The position numbers were made by a program, and so were the translations under genes. Source: Perca fluviatilis (taxonomy: Eukaryota; Chordata; Actinopteri; Perciformes; Percidae). From it: a stretch of 64,000 bases of DNA. The DNA is taken from NCBI RefSeq assembly GCF_010015445.1, contig NC_053126.1, positions 9,392,249 to 9,456,248 on the forward strand, read 5' to 3'. Each line of letters opens with the position of its first letter. Position 1 is the stretch's first letter. The notes below the pieces were generated by a model, which saw only the letters and a program-made list of their open reading frames with translations, did no database searches and was not told where the DNA came from. Positions 54,226 through 64,000 of the stretch are shown piece by piece.

Positions 54226-54664
54226 TTCTTTCATAATGGGAAGAGTTTTTGCTAAGATCTGTATACAGACATACAGTATTAAAACAATCTGTCAAGTCAG
54301 AGTATATTTTAAAAATGACAGAGAAAAAATCTACATGTTTCCTTTTTATTGCTGCGAAATGATTTCATTCAAGGATGTTGTGTAAATTTGGTATGAATAA
54401 AAAAATCATTTCATAAAAGAACTTGTGTACAATCTGAAAATCATGTGGAAGCTTTTTAATTTTAAATGTTTCCAAAATGTAGATTTTTTTGTAGGATCTT
54501 CATGCAGGTACTTGAAGTAGACACAGTTTCACCACATTAATAGATAGAAGTTGTCGAGAGTATGGCAAAACAAGTGATACTGAGTCAACTGAATGTTCCC
54601 AGTGGTGATTGTAAATAGAGGAAGTAGTTTTTGTATGACTCTCCTATTATCGTCTCTCACTGTG

Positions 54665-55107
54665 TCTCTCGGGCACAGTAATACACTGCTGTGTCCTCGG
54701 TCTTCAGACTGTTCATCTGCAGATAGAGTTTACTGCTGGAGTCATCTCTGGAGATGGTGAATCTCCCCTGGACTGACTGGGAGTAATAGAGATGAGAACT
54801 GCCTGTGTGTATAAAAGCGATCCACTCCAGTCCTTTTCCAGGAGCCTGTCTGACCCAGTTCATACGGTAGCTGCTGAATGTGAATCCAGATGTTGTACAG
54901 GTCAATCTGTGGGATTCTCCAGGTCTTTTAATCGCTGGTTCAGATTCTGTCAGAGTCTGACCATCAACACCTGTCAAGAGGATAAAAAACATCAAGTGAA
55001 ATAAGCTGATGACACCAAATAAAAGCTATGTTAAATTAAGATCAGTGAAAATCTTCACCTGCCCAGCAAAGAGTTAAAAGCAGCAGTCCTGTCCTATAGT
55101 CCATCAT
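54665..55107 (-). CDS. IGHV: VH27, family I (subgroup c) V segment, apparently functional
   Basis: Leader exon 55059-55107, V exon 54665-54970, both splice sites normal. Open: [47 protein letters not shown]. The RSS is CACAGTG (54658-54664), a 23-base spacer and ACAAAAACT (54626-54634). Octamer variant ATGCAAAA at 55180-55187. It is very similar to VH23, with differences in CDR1 (YR for YA) and CDR2 (SH for SD). Confidence 0.92.
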
Positions 55108-55681
55108 GTTAAACTGTGTGTCCACTGTTCTCTGTCCTCCTCTCTGCACTCAGATAAGTAGAGGTGGAAAATATGTGAGTTTTGCATTGACTCCTCCTTT
55201 TTTGGCTTTCTCCTAACTGTATTTTGTGTTTTAGCAAATCATCTCACTGTATCTCTTACCATTTTGATCTTGTTTCACATTTTCAACCTGATGTTACTAA
55301 TCCTTTTTTTACTGTAAGTCACTTTGTAACATTTGAACATTCCATTATGGAATAATGTAAATTGGTTTAAGTTCATGTAGAAGGTAAATCACCTCATCGG
55401 CTTGAGATAGGTAAACAACATCTCATGTCTCCTAAAGTCATTTTTGATCAAATTGCTGTTTTTCATGTAAATAAAGATTATGTACAATATTATTGGACCA
55501 AACATCGATTTTTAAACTAGTAAAATTCAGAGCCAAAAAATTCTACTTTTGAAGAAAATTCAGCTGCATTTCTTTTTAATTATTTAAATAAGGTAAATTA
55601 AACAATTTATAAAAGTGTAATTCAGTCTGTCTTGTGGGAGTACAGACAATGATGTACCAGTGATTGAAACCTCCAAGTATT

Positions 55682-55990
55682 TAAACTAGGGCTGTCAAAA
55701 TTAATGGCATAATAAAGAGTTAACGCAAACGCTTTTAACACCACTAGTTGTTTTTGATGTAGGATTAATGCAAGCGCGTTTTGTGATTTGGGCCTCGGGA
55801 CGCTCTTTAGTTTTGGGAAACCAGGAAGTGATGCACAGTAATGTTGTGGGTGGCTAGCAGAAACAAGCCTTGAGCAGAAATGGATAAAGAAAAGAGTTTT
55901 GAATGGAAAGTTCAGTTTCAAAGCCCTTCCAGATGGTTCTCTTGACAAGACTAGAGGTAGTGGTGGAATTGTGGAAATTGGTTTTCTGAC
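55682..55990. repeat. Old hAT-like fragment, module copy 3
   Basis: Same fragment as 1783-2095 and 38685-39005. Confidence 0.5.
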
Positions 55991-56206
55991 AAATACATTT
56001 TAGATTGTTAATGAAAAGAAATAATGATGTTATGAAAGAGAAACTGACATTTTGAGGATTAATTTACACAGTACTGTAGATAAATCCCCATTTAAAAAAA
56101 ATCTGAAAGACTGTTTCATCCTTTTAGTGAGCTGGTGCTGAAACCATTAGTGGTCTGAGGGCTCCTCCTCTGGTGGCTTCATGTTACAAGTGTTCAGGCT
56201 CTGAGG

Positions 56207-56380
56207 GGTTTTTGTTCAGGTCTACTGATGAGTCACTGGGAGAGTCTTAATTCGATACTGAACTTGTTCTTCAGTGAATCTTTGTAGTTTGGTGGATGTA
56301 ACACCACCATGTACAATCACTCCAGTCCTTTCCCTGCATGCTGTCTGATCCAAGCTGTGTAGTAGCTGCTACCTGCATTT
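56207..56380 (-). pseudogene. Family IV VH relic 4
   Basis: Nonamer ACAAAAACC (56207-56215), then the same truncated FR3-FR2 sequence and frameshift as relics 1-3. Confidence 0.8.
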
Positions 56381-56589
56381 ATTTTTTCACATATTTGGTT
56401 ACTGACTGTATTTGCTGCAAACATAAATACATTGACAGCAGCCAGAATCATGTGAATAGTAATATATTTTTCAGTTTTTAATAAAAGACTTTTAATGGTT
56501 TCAGTGTTTGCAGATGTTTAAAGAAACATACATACAGAGAAAGTTGGAGCCTTTTAGTAAAAAACTAAATCCTTTAACAAAAGATTAAA

Positions 56590-57000
56590 ACTATAAGGTT
56601 TAGAAGTGGAGTTAATTCATATTTGAAAGTTGTAAGGCACAGAATTTAATATAGTTACTATTTGAGTTAATTTACTAGAAATGTATTTACAATGTTTAGT
56701 CAGTTAATCATTTACATATTTATGTTACACAATTATTAGTTACATATTTACATGTTTACATATTTAACACAGTTAGTTTATTCTGGTGAATCAGCCTCTC
56801 TGATTCCATCACTTTTACCTCAGTCTAAGTTCTCGCTTCTGATTGGTTAGTGGAGTCACGTGAAAGGTCTGAACAAGGAAGTGTTGTTGTTGTGAGTAGT
56901 GTTCAGTAAAGTACTGCTTGAGAAAGTTATCCGTCTCCATCCTGCTGTTTATTCTCATAAAGAGTGATCCACCACCACATACCGAACCCTCACGTTACAC
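56590..57000. mobile_element. LTR-like insertion in the module flank
   Basis: Module copies at 2720 and 39650 read AAAACTATTGTAGTTC without this block. The right end (CATAAAGAGTGATCCACCAC, then CCTCACGTTACA) resembles the end of a fish solo LTR. Neither TG...CA termini nor a clean duplication could be fixed. Confidence 0.35.
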
Positions 57001-57646
57001 TGTTGTAGTTCATCCATTTACAAGTTAAAGTTAAAGTTTAAGTAAAAACAACACGTTTTACCTTCATATGTGTGTGGTTATGTCAGAAATAAAATCATGT
57101 ATCAAATATCATACAGCATGATTTTTAATTGTTTTAATTCAGAATTCTTAAAAGCCATCATACAACAATCATACTCAAATGTCTGTGTTGTCTCATTTTG
57201 AATGACTTGACCTGAGGACATTAGTCATGTGAGACAGTGCAGAGTTTATCAGCCCAGGGAGGATGAGGAAAGACAAGAAATGTTTCTTACTGCAGGAGCT
57301 GAAGTAGTTTCATTTAAGCAACCAGATCATTGTGATATTTTTGGCACTTTTACCAACAAGTGATCTTTATTGTGTTTTTGTGTGTTTCATGTTGAGTAAT
57401 AATATTTCTCAGGAAAGCAGGACGTAATATAATGAAGAGAAAGGGCAATTTATTATCTAAAAATGATATCTAATGTACAATTTAAGGGAAAAAGTTAGAA
57501 AAAAGTTAGAAAAATATTAAAAATATAATTTATAAAATACATGATATCAATTAAATTCATATATTATTTTCAATATTTGGCTTCATCAGCCCAGTAAGAA
57601 TACTGTAGGATTTTGTACAGCTGCTCAACCAACTCCAGTCACTGTG

Positions 57647-58078
57647 GCTCTTGGAGCACAATAATACAACAGCAGAATCTTCAGTCTTCAGACTGTTCAT
57701 CTGCAGATACAGCTGCTCTCTGCTGTCGTCTCTGGAGATGGTAAACCGGTCTTGGACTGACTGAGAGTAGTAGATAGCTACTGTAGATACTCGCAACCAA
57801 CTCCAGTCCTTTTCCAGGAGCCTGTCTGATCCAGGCCATCCAGTAGCCGAGATTGTTAATCCAGATGTTGTACAGGTCATTCTGGGGATTCTCCAGGTCT
57901 TTAATCGCTGGTTCAGATTCTGTCAGAGTCTGACCATCAACACCTGTCATGATATAAAAAACATCACATGAATTTAGTTGTTACACAATTCAAAACTATG
58001 TTTAATCTAGATCAGTGAAAATCTTCACCTGCCCAGCAGAGAGTTAAAAGCAGCAGTCCTAACTCTATAGTCCATCAT
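57647..58078 (-). pseudogene. IGHV: VH28, family I V segment with many small indels
   Basis: Leader exon 58029-58078 is 50 bases instead of 49, out of frame. V exon 57647-57943 has single-base losses in FR1 (CTTTAATCGC for CTTTTAATCGC, and near 57885) and extra bases near the YYC codons (57650-57670). Recognisable: [19 protein letters not shown]. The RSS heptamer CACAGTG (57640-57646) and octamer variant ATGCAAAA (58163-58170) are normal. The promoter region also has several small insertions relative to all other copies. Confidence 0.85.
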
Positions 58079-58179
58079 GTTAAACTGTGTGTGTCCATCT
58101 CGTTCTTCTGTCCTCCTTCCCTCTCTCTGCACTCAGATAAGTAGAGGTGAAGATATCTCGAGTTTTGCATCACTCTCCT

Positions 58180-59454
58180 TTTGGCTTTCTCCCTAACCAG
58201 CCTTTGTGTTTTCTACAAATCATCTCAATCAGATCTCTTACTTCATTTTGATTTTATGTTTTGACATTTTAACCTGATGTTACTAATCCCTTTTTTTATT
58301 ACAGTAGTCGTTTTGTAACATTTGAATATGTTTATTTACTTCTCTGCTTTGCCCGCCTCCAGAGAATTTGGCCCACCCATGAGAGAAAGACATCATGGCT
58401 TTCAACGCAGCAAGCAAAGTGGCAGTTGGTCAAGGCCACACCCCACTCTCCACCTTGCACCCCCTCTCCTCCTCAATAGCTACAAAGCTAGCGGTATTAA
58501 TGAGTAGGCTCGGTAAGGTGTTTCAAAGAAGTGGGTTCGGGGCCTTACAGTGGTCATGAAAGGGAGGGTGTTTAGGGTCCTCAGCAAAGAGAGTTCATTT
58601 TGGCCCATACTACCGGTGCGGTGCCAGTTATTACTTCTGTTTGGAGCAGGCGGTTCCAGCGGCCTTTGTTATTGCTGCTTGTAGAATTCTTTAAAACCAA
58701 TTATGCCCCAAAATTACTTACAGAAGGATCCAAAGCCAATTGATAATACGACTCCACTTTCTTATAGTCCTGAACTACTGACACAGGTTTAGCTGACAGA
58801 AACGTTACAGATTCAGGAGAAATGTAATCACAGTAATCAAACGACGATTAGCATCATGGACTGGCAGTCGTTTACCCACAAATTAAAGAGGCTAATCAGC
58901 ATATCGATAATAATAATGAAGACATCACAGGTGGTCTGCAAATTATGCATTATAGATAGCGCGATTTAACATCGGTAGAAGTTTCGAATTTTACCATACA
59001 GGTTTAGTGAAAGCGGCCAGTTGCTTTAGTAGGGGATTTGGTCGGCGGGGAGTTCACGACCCAGGATGAGTCTGATGAAAGTGATATTATCTGCCCGCAT
59101 TGGCACAGCTGTGAAGGAATAATCTCAGAGATTACGTGATGTTCTGCCTATATTTATTGAATGTAGGCTACATTTCAAAGCAATTTAATACTATAGTGTC
59201 TGGCTTTTGTTTGATATTTAGTGCTGGCAAACCACACAACAGTCGTTGATGTTCCTTTCAGCTATCCGCTCGTGCTCCAGGAAAGTGAAAAAAGTTAGTT
59301 TGGTATATACAGCAATCATGTAGCTAAGGTTGTAGGCAGGTAAAGAGTCAAAGGTGGTAACAAATTGTCTTTTTGCAGTGTACATCTTTTCAAAGCATTA
59401 GTCCCCAGAAAAACGAGGGAATATATCTTTAAAAGGATGTATTTATTTATCATG
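58180..59454. other. Repeat-rich region without VH genes, part 1
   Basis: After the VH28 promoter flank, a fragment of an interspersed repeat (about 58355-58470, shared with 62335-62455) is followed by unrecognised sequence. No credible gene: open frames are short and lack domain motifs. Confidence 0.45.
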
Positions 59455-59690
59455 ACATCCTCCTCTCCTCAGATTCTGGACATCTCAGCATTCTCATCCT
59501 TCTTGACCTCAATGCTGCTTTTGACACCATCAACCAAACCATTGGAGTAATCTTTGACACTTACTTCTATAATTCCAATTCACATCTCCAACTGTTTAAC
59601 ATAAGCATTTATTCTGCCCATCTCTCTCCTTCTCTGCTGCTGAAACTCTCTAAACCATACCTTCATCACATCCAGACTTGACAGCTGTAA
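59455..59690 (+). mobile_element. LINE reverse-transcriptase fragment (L2/Rex-like)
   Basis: One frame reads SDSGHLSILILLDLNAAFDT, the conserved palm region around the first catalytic aspartate of non-LTR reverse transcriptases. A further fragment near 59660-59690 reads TFITSRLD, also typical of this group. The two parts are separated by a deletion; dead. Confidence 0.7.
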
Positions 59691-60104
59691 TCAAAGTCAT
59701 TATAGTACACTGTAAACCCTAGATTGGTTGGATTGCTCTGCAATGAAGTGTTGCAAAACCTCATGGGAAGAAGAAAAACGGTGAACGGTTTCTGTCCTAG
59801 TTAAAGTGTGTTTTAATAATGTTCTGTTAATGTTTTGGGTGTTCATTTATTTTATCTGGGTTTTAGTTATGTATGGTTGATTTAGTGTTCATGTTTAATC
59901 TACATTTATTGTTGCACCATGACCGGGACCCGGGTGGAAACTGATGGGTCTGAGCAGTGATAAAGCAAGCAAATTTATGTATAGTAATTTAGATACTCTG
60001 TTGCTTTAATTAATCCTTCTACGTAGTACCATGTATTTTAGTTATCAATGCTTGGTGTGTGTTGTAATTTTTTTTGTTTCCATTTTAACACGTGTTGGAA
60101 TACA

Positions 60105-60360
60105 TTTTTCTTAAAGGCATACTATGTAACTTTTCCCTCTTTGGTCCCCCTACAGGTTGTCTCATTGAAATACAACGTGCTGAAGCTATACACTTGCAAG
60201 TAGCCAAAGGAGGACACGGAGGACACAGAGGATTAAAAAACATGATGGACTCTTCAGAAGAGGTAATTATCTTCACTCGTTTTTCTGCAAGCAAAAGTCT
60301 CGGACGACACCAATTTCTGAACATAGCCATACTGAGAAATACGGAGAGAGTTGTGTGACT
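60105..60360 (+). repeat. Unclassified interspersed repeat
   Basis: Starts AAAGGCATACTATGTAACTT and includes a TTGTCTCATTGAAATACAA block, both of a kind seen in dispersed fish repeats. The short open frames on both strands are not supported as genes. Confidence 0.4.
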
Positions 60361-61084
60361 CCAACATGACTCCAGAAAAAAAAATTATTTATGTTTACCA
60401 ATGATTTTTAGTAATGACTATTTAGTCTACTGTATATCCTCGACTTTCCACTTCCGGGATTGCTCCTTTGGAAACGGAAATTCTGCCGGATTTCACTCAT
60501 TTAGGCCGGATATCCGTTTTATGAGCACTATGGTTAACCTTTTCAGATCTCTGCAAGGAAAATCCAAACAGCTAGCTTTACTATCTGTCCAATCTTGTCT
60601 TCTGTTGTACGAATTAAAACAACTTTAGAACGTACATGTTCCACCAAAACAAGTTCCAGGCCGTGGCTATTTTGCAGAGGTGCGCTTGCTCCATATGTGG
60701 CTTAGCCAAAAATAAAAAATAAAACAGAGCATGTTTTTCTCCCATCCTGGAATGCTGTGTGGACTAGCCACCCAGCTCGCGGCGTGGAGGATAGGTCTAG
60801 CAAAGAAACTACTGACTACTACAGTAATAAAGTAAATTTGATTTGTCTACTGCATCAACTTACCGCTCTGTGTTAATACAACTTGACCTGTTAAGTTTCA
60901 TCTTGTGTAAAAACTTAGACAGTTTAATGCAACAGGTTTCAATGCAAATTTCTAGTAAAGTCAACTAATTCGGGATAGCAGTGTACACCCCTCTGAAGTC
61001 TGTAACAGACTTTGAGAACTCAGCTGATCATTGATTTTCTCTTTACTCACAAATCCTCTATATGACCAGGCCCCTCTTATGCTC

Positions 61085-61335
61085 AATTCCATTCCATTCA
61101 ATTCAATTCAATTTTATTTATAGTATCAAATCACAACAAGAGTTATCTCAAGGCACTTTACAGATAGAGTAGGTCTAGACCACACTCTATAATATTCAAA
61201 GACCCAACAATTCTAGTAATTCCTCCAAGAGCAAGCATTTTAGCGGCACGCAGTGGCGAGGAAAAACTCCCTTTAGGAAGAAACCTCAGACAGACCCAGG
61301 CTCTTGGTAGGCGGTGTCTGAAGGTGCCAGTTGGG
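61085..61335. repeat. Common fish interspersed repeat fragment
   Basis: Contains AATTCAATTTTATTTATAG, CAAGGCACTTTACAGA, GAGGAAAAACTCCCTTTAGG and AGAAACCTCAGACAGACCC. I recognise this combination from abundant fish repeats. Confidence 0.6.
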
Positions 61336-61625
61336 GGTGTGATAAATAGTGGCAATAACAGTCACAATAAAAGATAATGGAACAGTGACTAGAAATAGTA
61401 GCTTCATCTCCACACTCATTCCCACAGTTGACTGATTCTGAAAATAAGTGTGTTGTTGTTTTCCAGTAATGATGAAACTGACTTAATAAAATGCATGTAT
61501 TATTAGATGATCCTCCAAGTATTTAACTATAACATAATAATAAATATAATATTTCTTAGGATATAGCCATAAAAATTAGTACTGTAGGATTTTGTACAGC
61601 TGATCAACCAACTCCAGTCACTGTG

Positions 61626-62071
61626 GGTGTCGAGCGCAATACCAATAAACAGCAGAATCTTCAGTCTTCAGACTGTTCATCTGCAGATACAGCTGCTCTC
61701 TGCTGTTGTCTCTGGAGATGGTAAAACCGCCTTTGGACTGACTGAGAGTAGCGGATGTTATTACTGTCATAGCTACTCGCAACCCACTCCAGTCCTTTTC
61801 CAGGAGCCTGTCTGATCCAGGCCATCCAGTAGCTACTGAATGACAATCCAGATGTTGTACAGGTCAATCTGTGGGATTCTCCAGGTCTTTTAACCGCTGG
61901 TTCAGATTCTGTCAGAGTCTGACCATCAACACCTGTCAAAGAAAGAATATAATCATTAGCTGCTTTTAATTTTGGTAATGTTTTAAAGACAACTTCAAAT
62001 CAAGATCAGTGAAAATCTTCACCTGCCCAGCAGAGAGTTAAAAGCAGCAGTCCTGTCCTATAGTCCATCAT
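61626..62071 (-). pseudogene. IGHV: VH29, family I V segment with frameshift
   Basis: Leader exon 62023-62071 and splice sites are normal; V exon 61626-61932. One extra base in FR3 (near 61720-61737) shifts the frame after SQSVQ. A three-base insertion makes the YYC motif read YWYC in the original frame. Upstream, [20 protein letters not shown] is normal. The RSS is CACAGTG (61619-61625), a 23-base spacer and ACAAAATCC (61587-61595). Octamer variant ATGCAAAA at 62143-62150. Confidence 0.87.
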
Positions 62072-62334
62072 GTTAAACTGTGTGTCCACTGTTCTCTGTC
62101 CTCCTCTCTGCACTCAGATAAGTAGAGGTGAAGATATCTGAGTTTTGCATTGACTCCTCCTTTTTTGGCTTCTCCTCAACTGTATTTTGTGTTTTCACAA
62201 ATCATCTCACTGTATCTCTTACTATTTTGACTTTGTTTCACATTTTTAACCTGATGTTACTAATCCCTTTTTTTTATTACAGTAGTCGTTTTGTAACATT
62301 TGAATATGTTTATTTACTTTCTCTGCTTTGCCCG

Positions 62335-62625
62335 CCCTGAGAATTTGGCCCACCCATGAGAGAGAGACATCATGGCTTTCAAACGAGCAAAGTGGCAGTT
62401 GGTCAAGGCCACACCCCCACCCTCCACCTTGCACCCCCCTCTCTCCTCCTCAGTAGCTACAGACACAGAAATGGCACGTACTAACGAAAGCTCATTGAAA
62501 GCTCTAGTGGCTTTAATACTGCACCAAGGCTGAATTTCGGGAAAGAGACTTCAGATACAGTATTAGGGGACCACTAAGGTCTATATAAAAGCATCCAAAG
62601 AGCACCATGTCATTGGACCTTCAAA
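62335..62625. repeat. Interspersed repeat upstream of VH29
   Basis: Shares its left part with 58355-58470 (GAATTTGGCCCACCCATGAG block). Its right part includes GGGGACCACTAAGGTCTATA. Unclassified MITE-like repeat; no gene. Confidence 0.5.
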
Positions 62626-62706
62626 CAGTTTCTAAAAGTGTAATTCAGTCTGTCTTGTGGGAGTACAGACAATGATGTATCAGTGATCGAAACTTCCAAG
62701 TATTTA

Positions 62707-63015
62707 AACTAGGGCTGTCAAAATTAACACCATAATAAAGAGTTAACGCAAACACTTTTAACACCACTAGTTGTTTTTGATGTAGGATTAATGCACGCGC
62801 GTTTTGTGATTTGGGCCTCGGGACGCTCTTTAGTTTTTTGGGAAACCAGGAAGCGATGCACAGTAATGTTGTAGGTGGCAGAAACAAGCCTTGATCAGAA
62901 ATGGATAAAGAAAAGAGTTTTGAATGGCAAGTTTAGTTTCAAAGCCCTTCCAGATGGTTCTCTTGACAAGACTAGGGGTAGTGGTGGAATTGTGGAAATT
63001 GGTTTTCTGACAAAC
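62707..63015. repeat. Old hAT-like fragment, module copy 4
   Basis: Same fragment as copies 1-3. Confidence 0.5.
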
Positions 63016-63357
63016 ACATTTTAGATTGTTAACGAAAAGAAATAACGATTTTATGAAAGAGAAACTGACTTGTTGAGGATTCATTTATACTGTACTGTAG
63101 ATAAATCTCCATTTAAAATAAAATCTAAAGACTGTTTCATCCTTTAGTGCCATGTGTCATGTGATTTGCTAAATTCTTTGAGGGCTAAGGAACTCCCTTG
63201 ATGACTTTTATAGGGCTTAATGTCAACAAAAAGCATACAAACATGTCAGAAGAAGCAACAAATTTACAAAAAGGTGTCTGAGAAAGCCACTAAAACAACA
63301 AAAAATGAGGAAAAAAGCTACCAAAATAAAAAAAAAAATTGTCCCTTTGGTGTGATT

Positions 63358-63592
63358 CTCTTTTTCCAGTGTGACCCATCCACCACCCCAACCAACCTCC
63401 TTACGGATCGGCATTTCATACTACTTCACGCATCAATCGTGCTGTGACCACGACATATGCTTCCCATTTAAATACATTACTTTACATTTTCGCGTGGGCC
63501 ACCACGAAAAAACGCACAAAAACGTCCCTTGTGAACACAAATCAATAGATTAAATAACGTGATCATTTGACCGAACTGCTGTGAGACTGGGT
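63358..63592 (-). repeat. Interspersed repeat, inverted copy of 5663-5900
   Basis: Homologous on the minus strand to 5663-5900. Here it lies directly against relic 5 and replaces most of that VH remnant. Confidence 0.6.
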
Positions 63593-63594
63593 TG

Positions 63595-63640
63595 TTTCCC
63601 TGCATGCTGTCTGATCCAAGCTGTGTAGTAGCTGCTACCT
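63595..63640 (-). pseudogene. Family IV VH relic 5 (FR2 only)
   Basis: Only the FR2 part (AWIRQHAG-type codons) and the sequence upstream remain. It starts the fourth copy of the module that runs off the end of the window; 63641-64000 is flank homologous to 2483-2830. Confidence 0.7.
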
Positions 63641-64000
63641 GCATTTATTTTTTCATATATTTGGTTGCTGACTGTATTTGCTGCAAACATAAATACATTG
63701 ACAGCAGCCAGAATTATATGAACAGTAATACATTTTGCAGCTTCTAATAAAAGACTTTTAATGGTTTCAGTGTTTGCAGATGTTTAAAGAAACAGACATA
63801 CAGAGAAACTTGGAGCCTTTTAGAGGAAAACAACTGCTCAGGAACTGAAACGTGACAAAATGCAAAAAACTAAATCCTTTAACAAAGATGAAAACTATTG
63901 TAGTTCATCCATTTACAAGTTACTCTTCTGTAATAAGCAGCATATTTTACCTTCATATGTGTGTGGTTATGTCAGAAATAAAATCATATATCAAATATCA

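Noticed and set aside
58560..60358. A possible unrelated protein-coding gene in the VH-free interval
   Set aside because: Only short frames are present; the one recognisable coding match is a broken LINE reverse transcriptase.
1..64000. CRISPR arrays, operons or ribosome binding sites
   Set aside because: The window is vertebrate genomic DNA with split genes; the repeats are transposons, microsatellites and duplicated VH modules.

Overview
The window is part of a teleost fish immunoglobulin heavy-chain (IGH) variable region. The evidence is a long series of two-exon VH gene segments, each with a leader exon, a short intron, a V exon, a recombination signal (RSS) of heptamer, 23-base spacer and nonamer, and an octamer-type promoter. 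The framework motifs ([21 protein letters not shown]) and the dense fish-type DNA transposons point to a ray-finned fish; I cannot name the species. All segments lie on the minus strand, so transcription runs from high to low coordinates. No constant-region exon was found.

I count 29 VH segments with a recognisable V exon, numbered VH1-VH29 by position. They fall into five families (my labels). Family I (leader [19 protein letters not shown]) has 16 members. Family II ([17 protein letters not shown]) has 5, family III (IDLIQTDSMVVQPGQ) 3, family IV (EQLTQPASVTVQPGQ) 4 and family V (SMESIPSSSVVKQPGE) 1. Twelve look fully usable: VH1, 4, 5, 7, 13, 15, 17, 22, 23, 25, 26 and 27. Seven have an intact V exon but a broken accessory part: leader lost (VH2, 3, 24), splice site lost (VH12, 14, 18) or RSS heptamer mutated (VH6). 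Ten have a disrupted V exon. Truncated VH relics, an orphan leader exon and an orphan promoter are scattered between them.

The most interesting region is 24.2-32.9 kb, a tandem duplication of a unit of about 4.37 kb. Each copy carries, in transcription order, a family I VH, a D segment with 12-base-spacer RSSs on both sides, a J segment (YFDYWGRGTEVTVT) with a 23-base RSS and a GT splice donor, and then a family II VH. No C exons follow. This is an internal V-D-J cluster inside the VH array and may be what is left of an IgT/IgZ-like D-J-C block.

The rest is duplicated VH modules and transposable elements. The elements include a Harbinger-like element with a hAT-like element nested in it (0.26-1.76 kb), a three-level nest with two Tc1/mariner-like copies in opposite orientation (8.9-11.7 kb), a deleted Gypsy LTR element (16.8-19.2 kb), a hAT-like element inside the V exon of VH8 (19.9-20.6 kb), further hAT-like elements at 44.9 and 51.7 kb, two TTAA-flanked MITEs and a LINE fragment at 59.5 kb. 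Because the VH modules are repeated, many insertions can be checked against uninterrupted copies in the same window.
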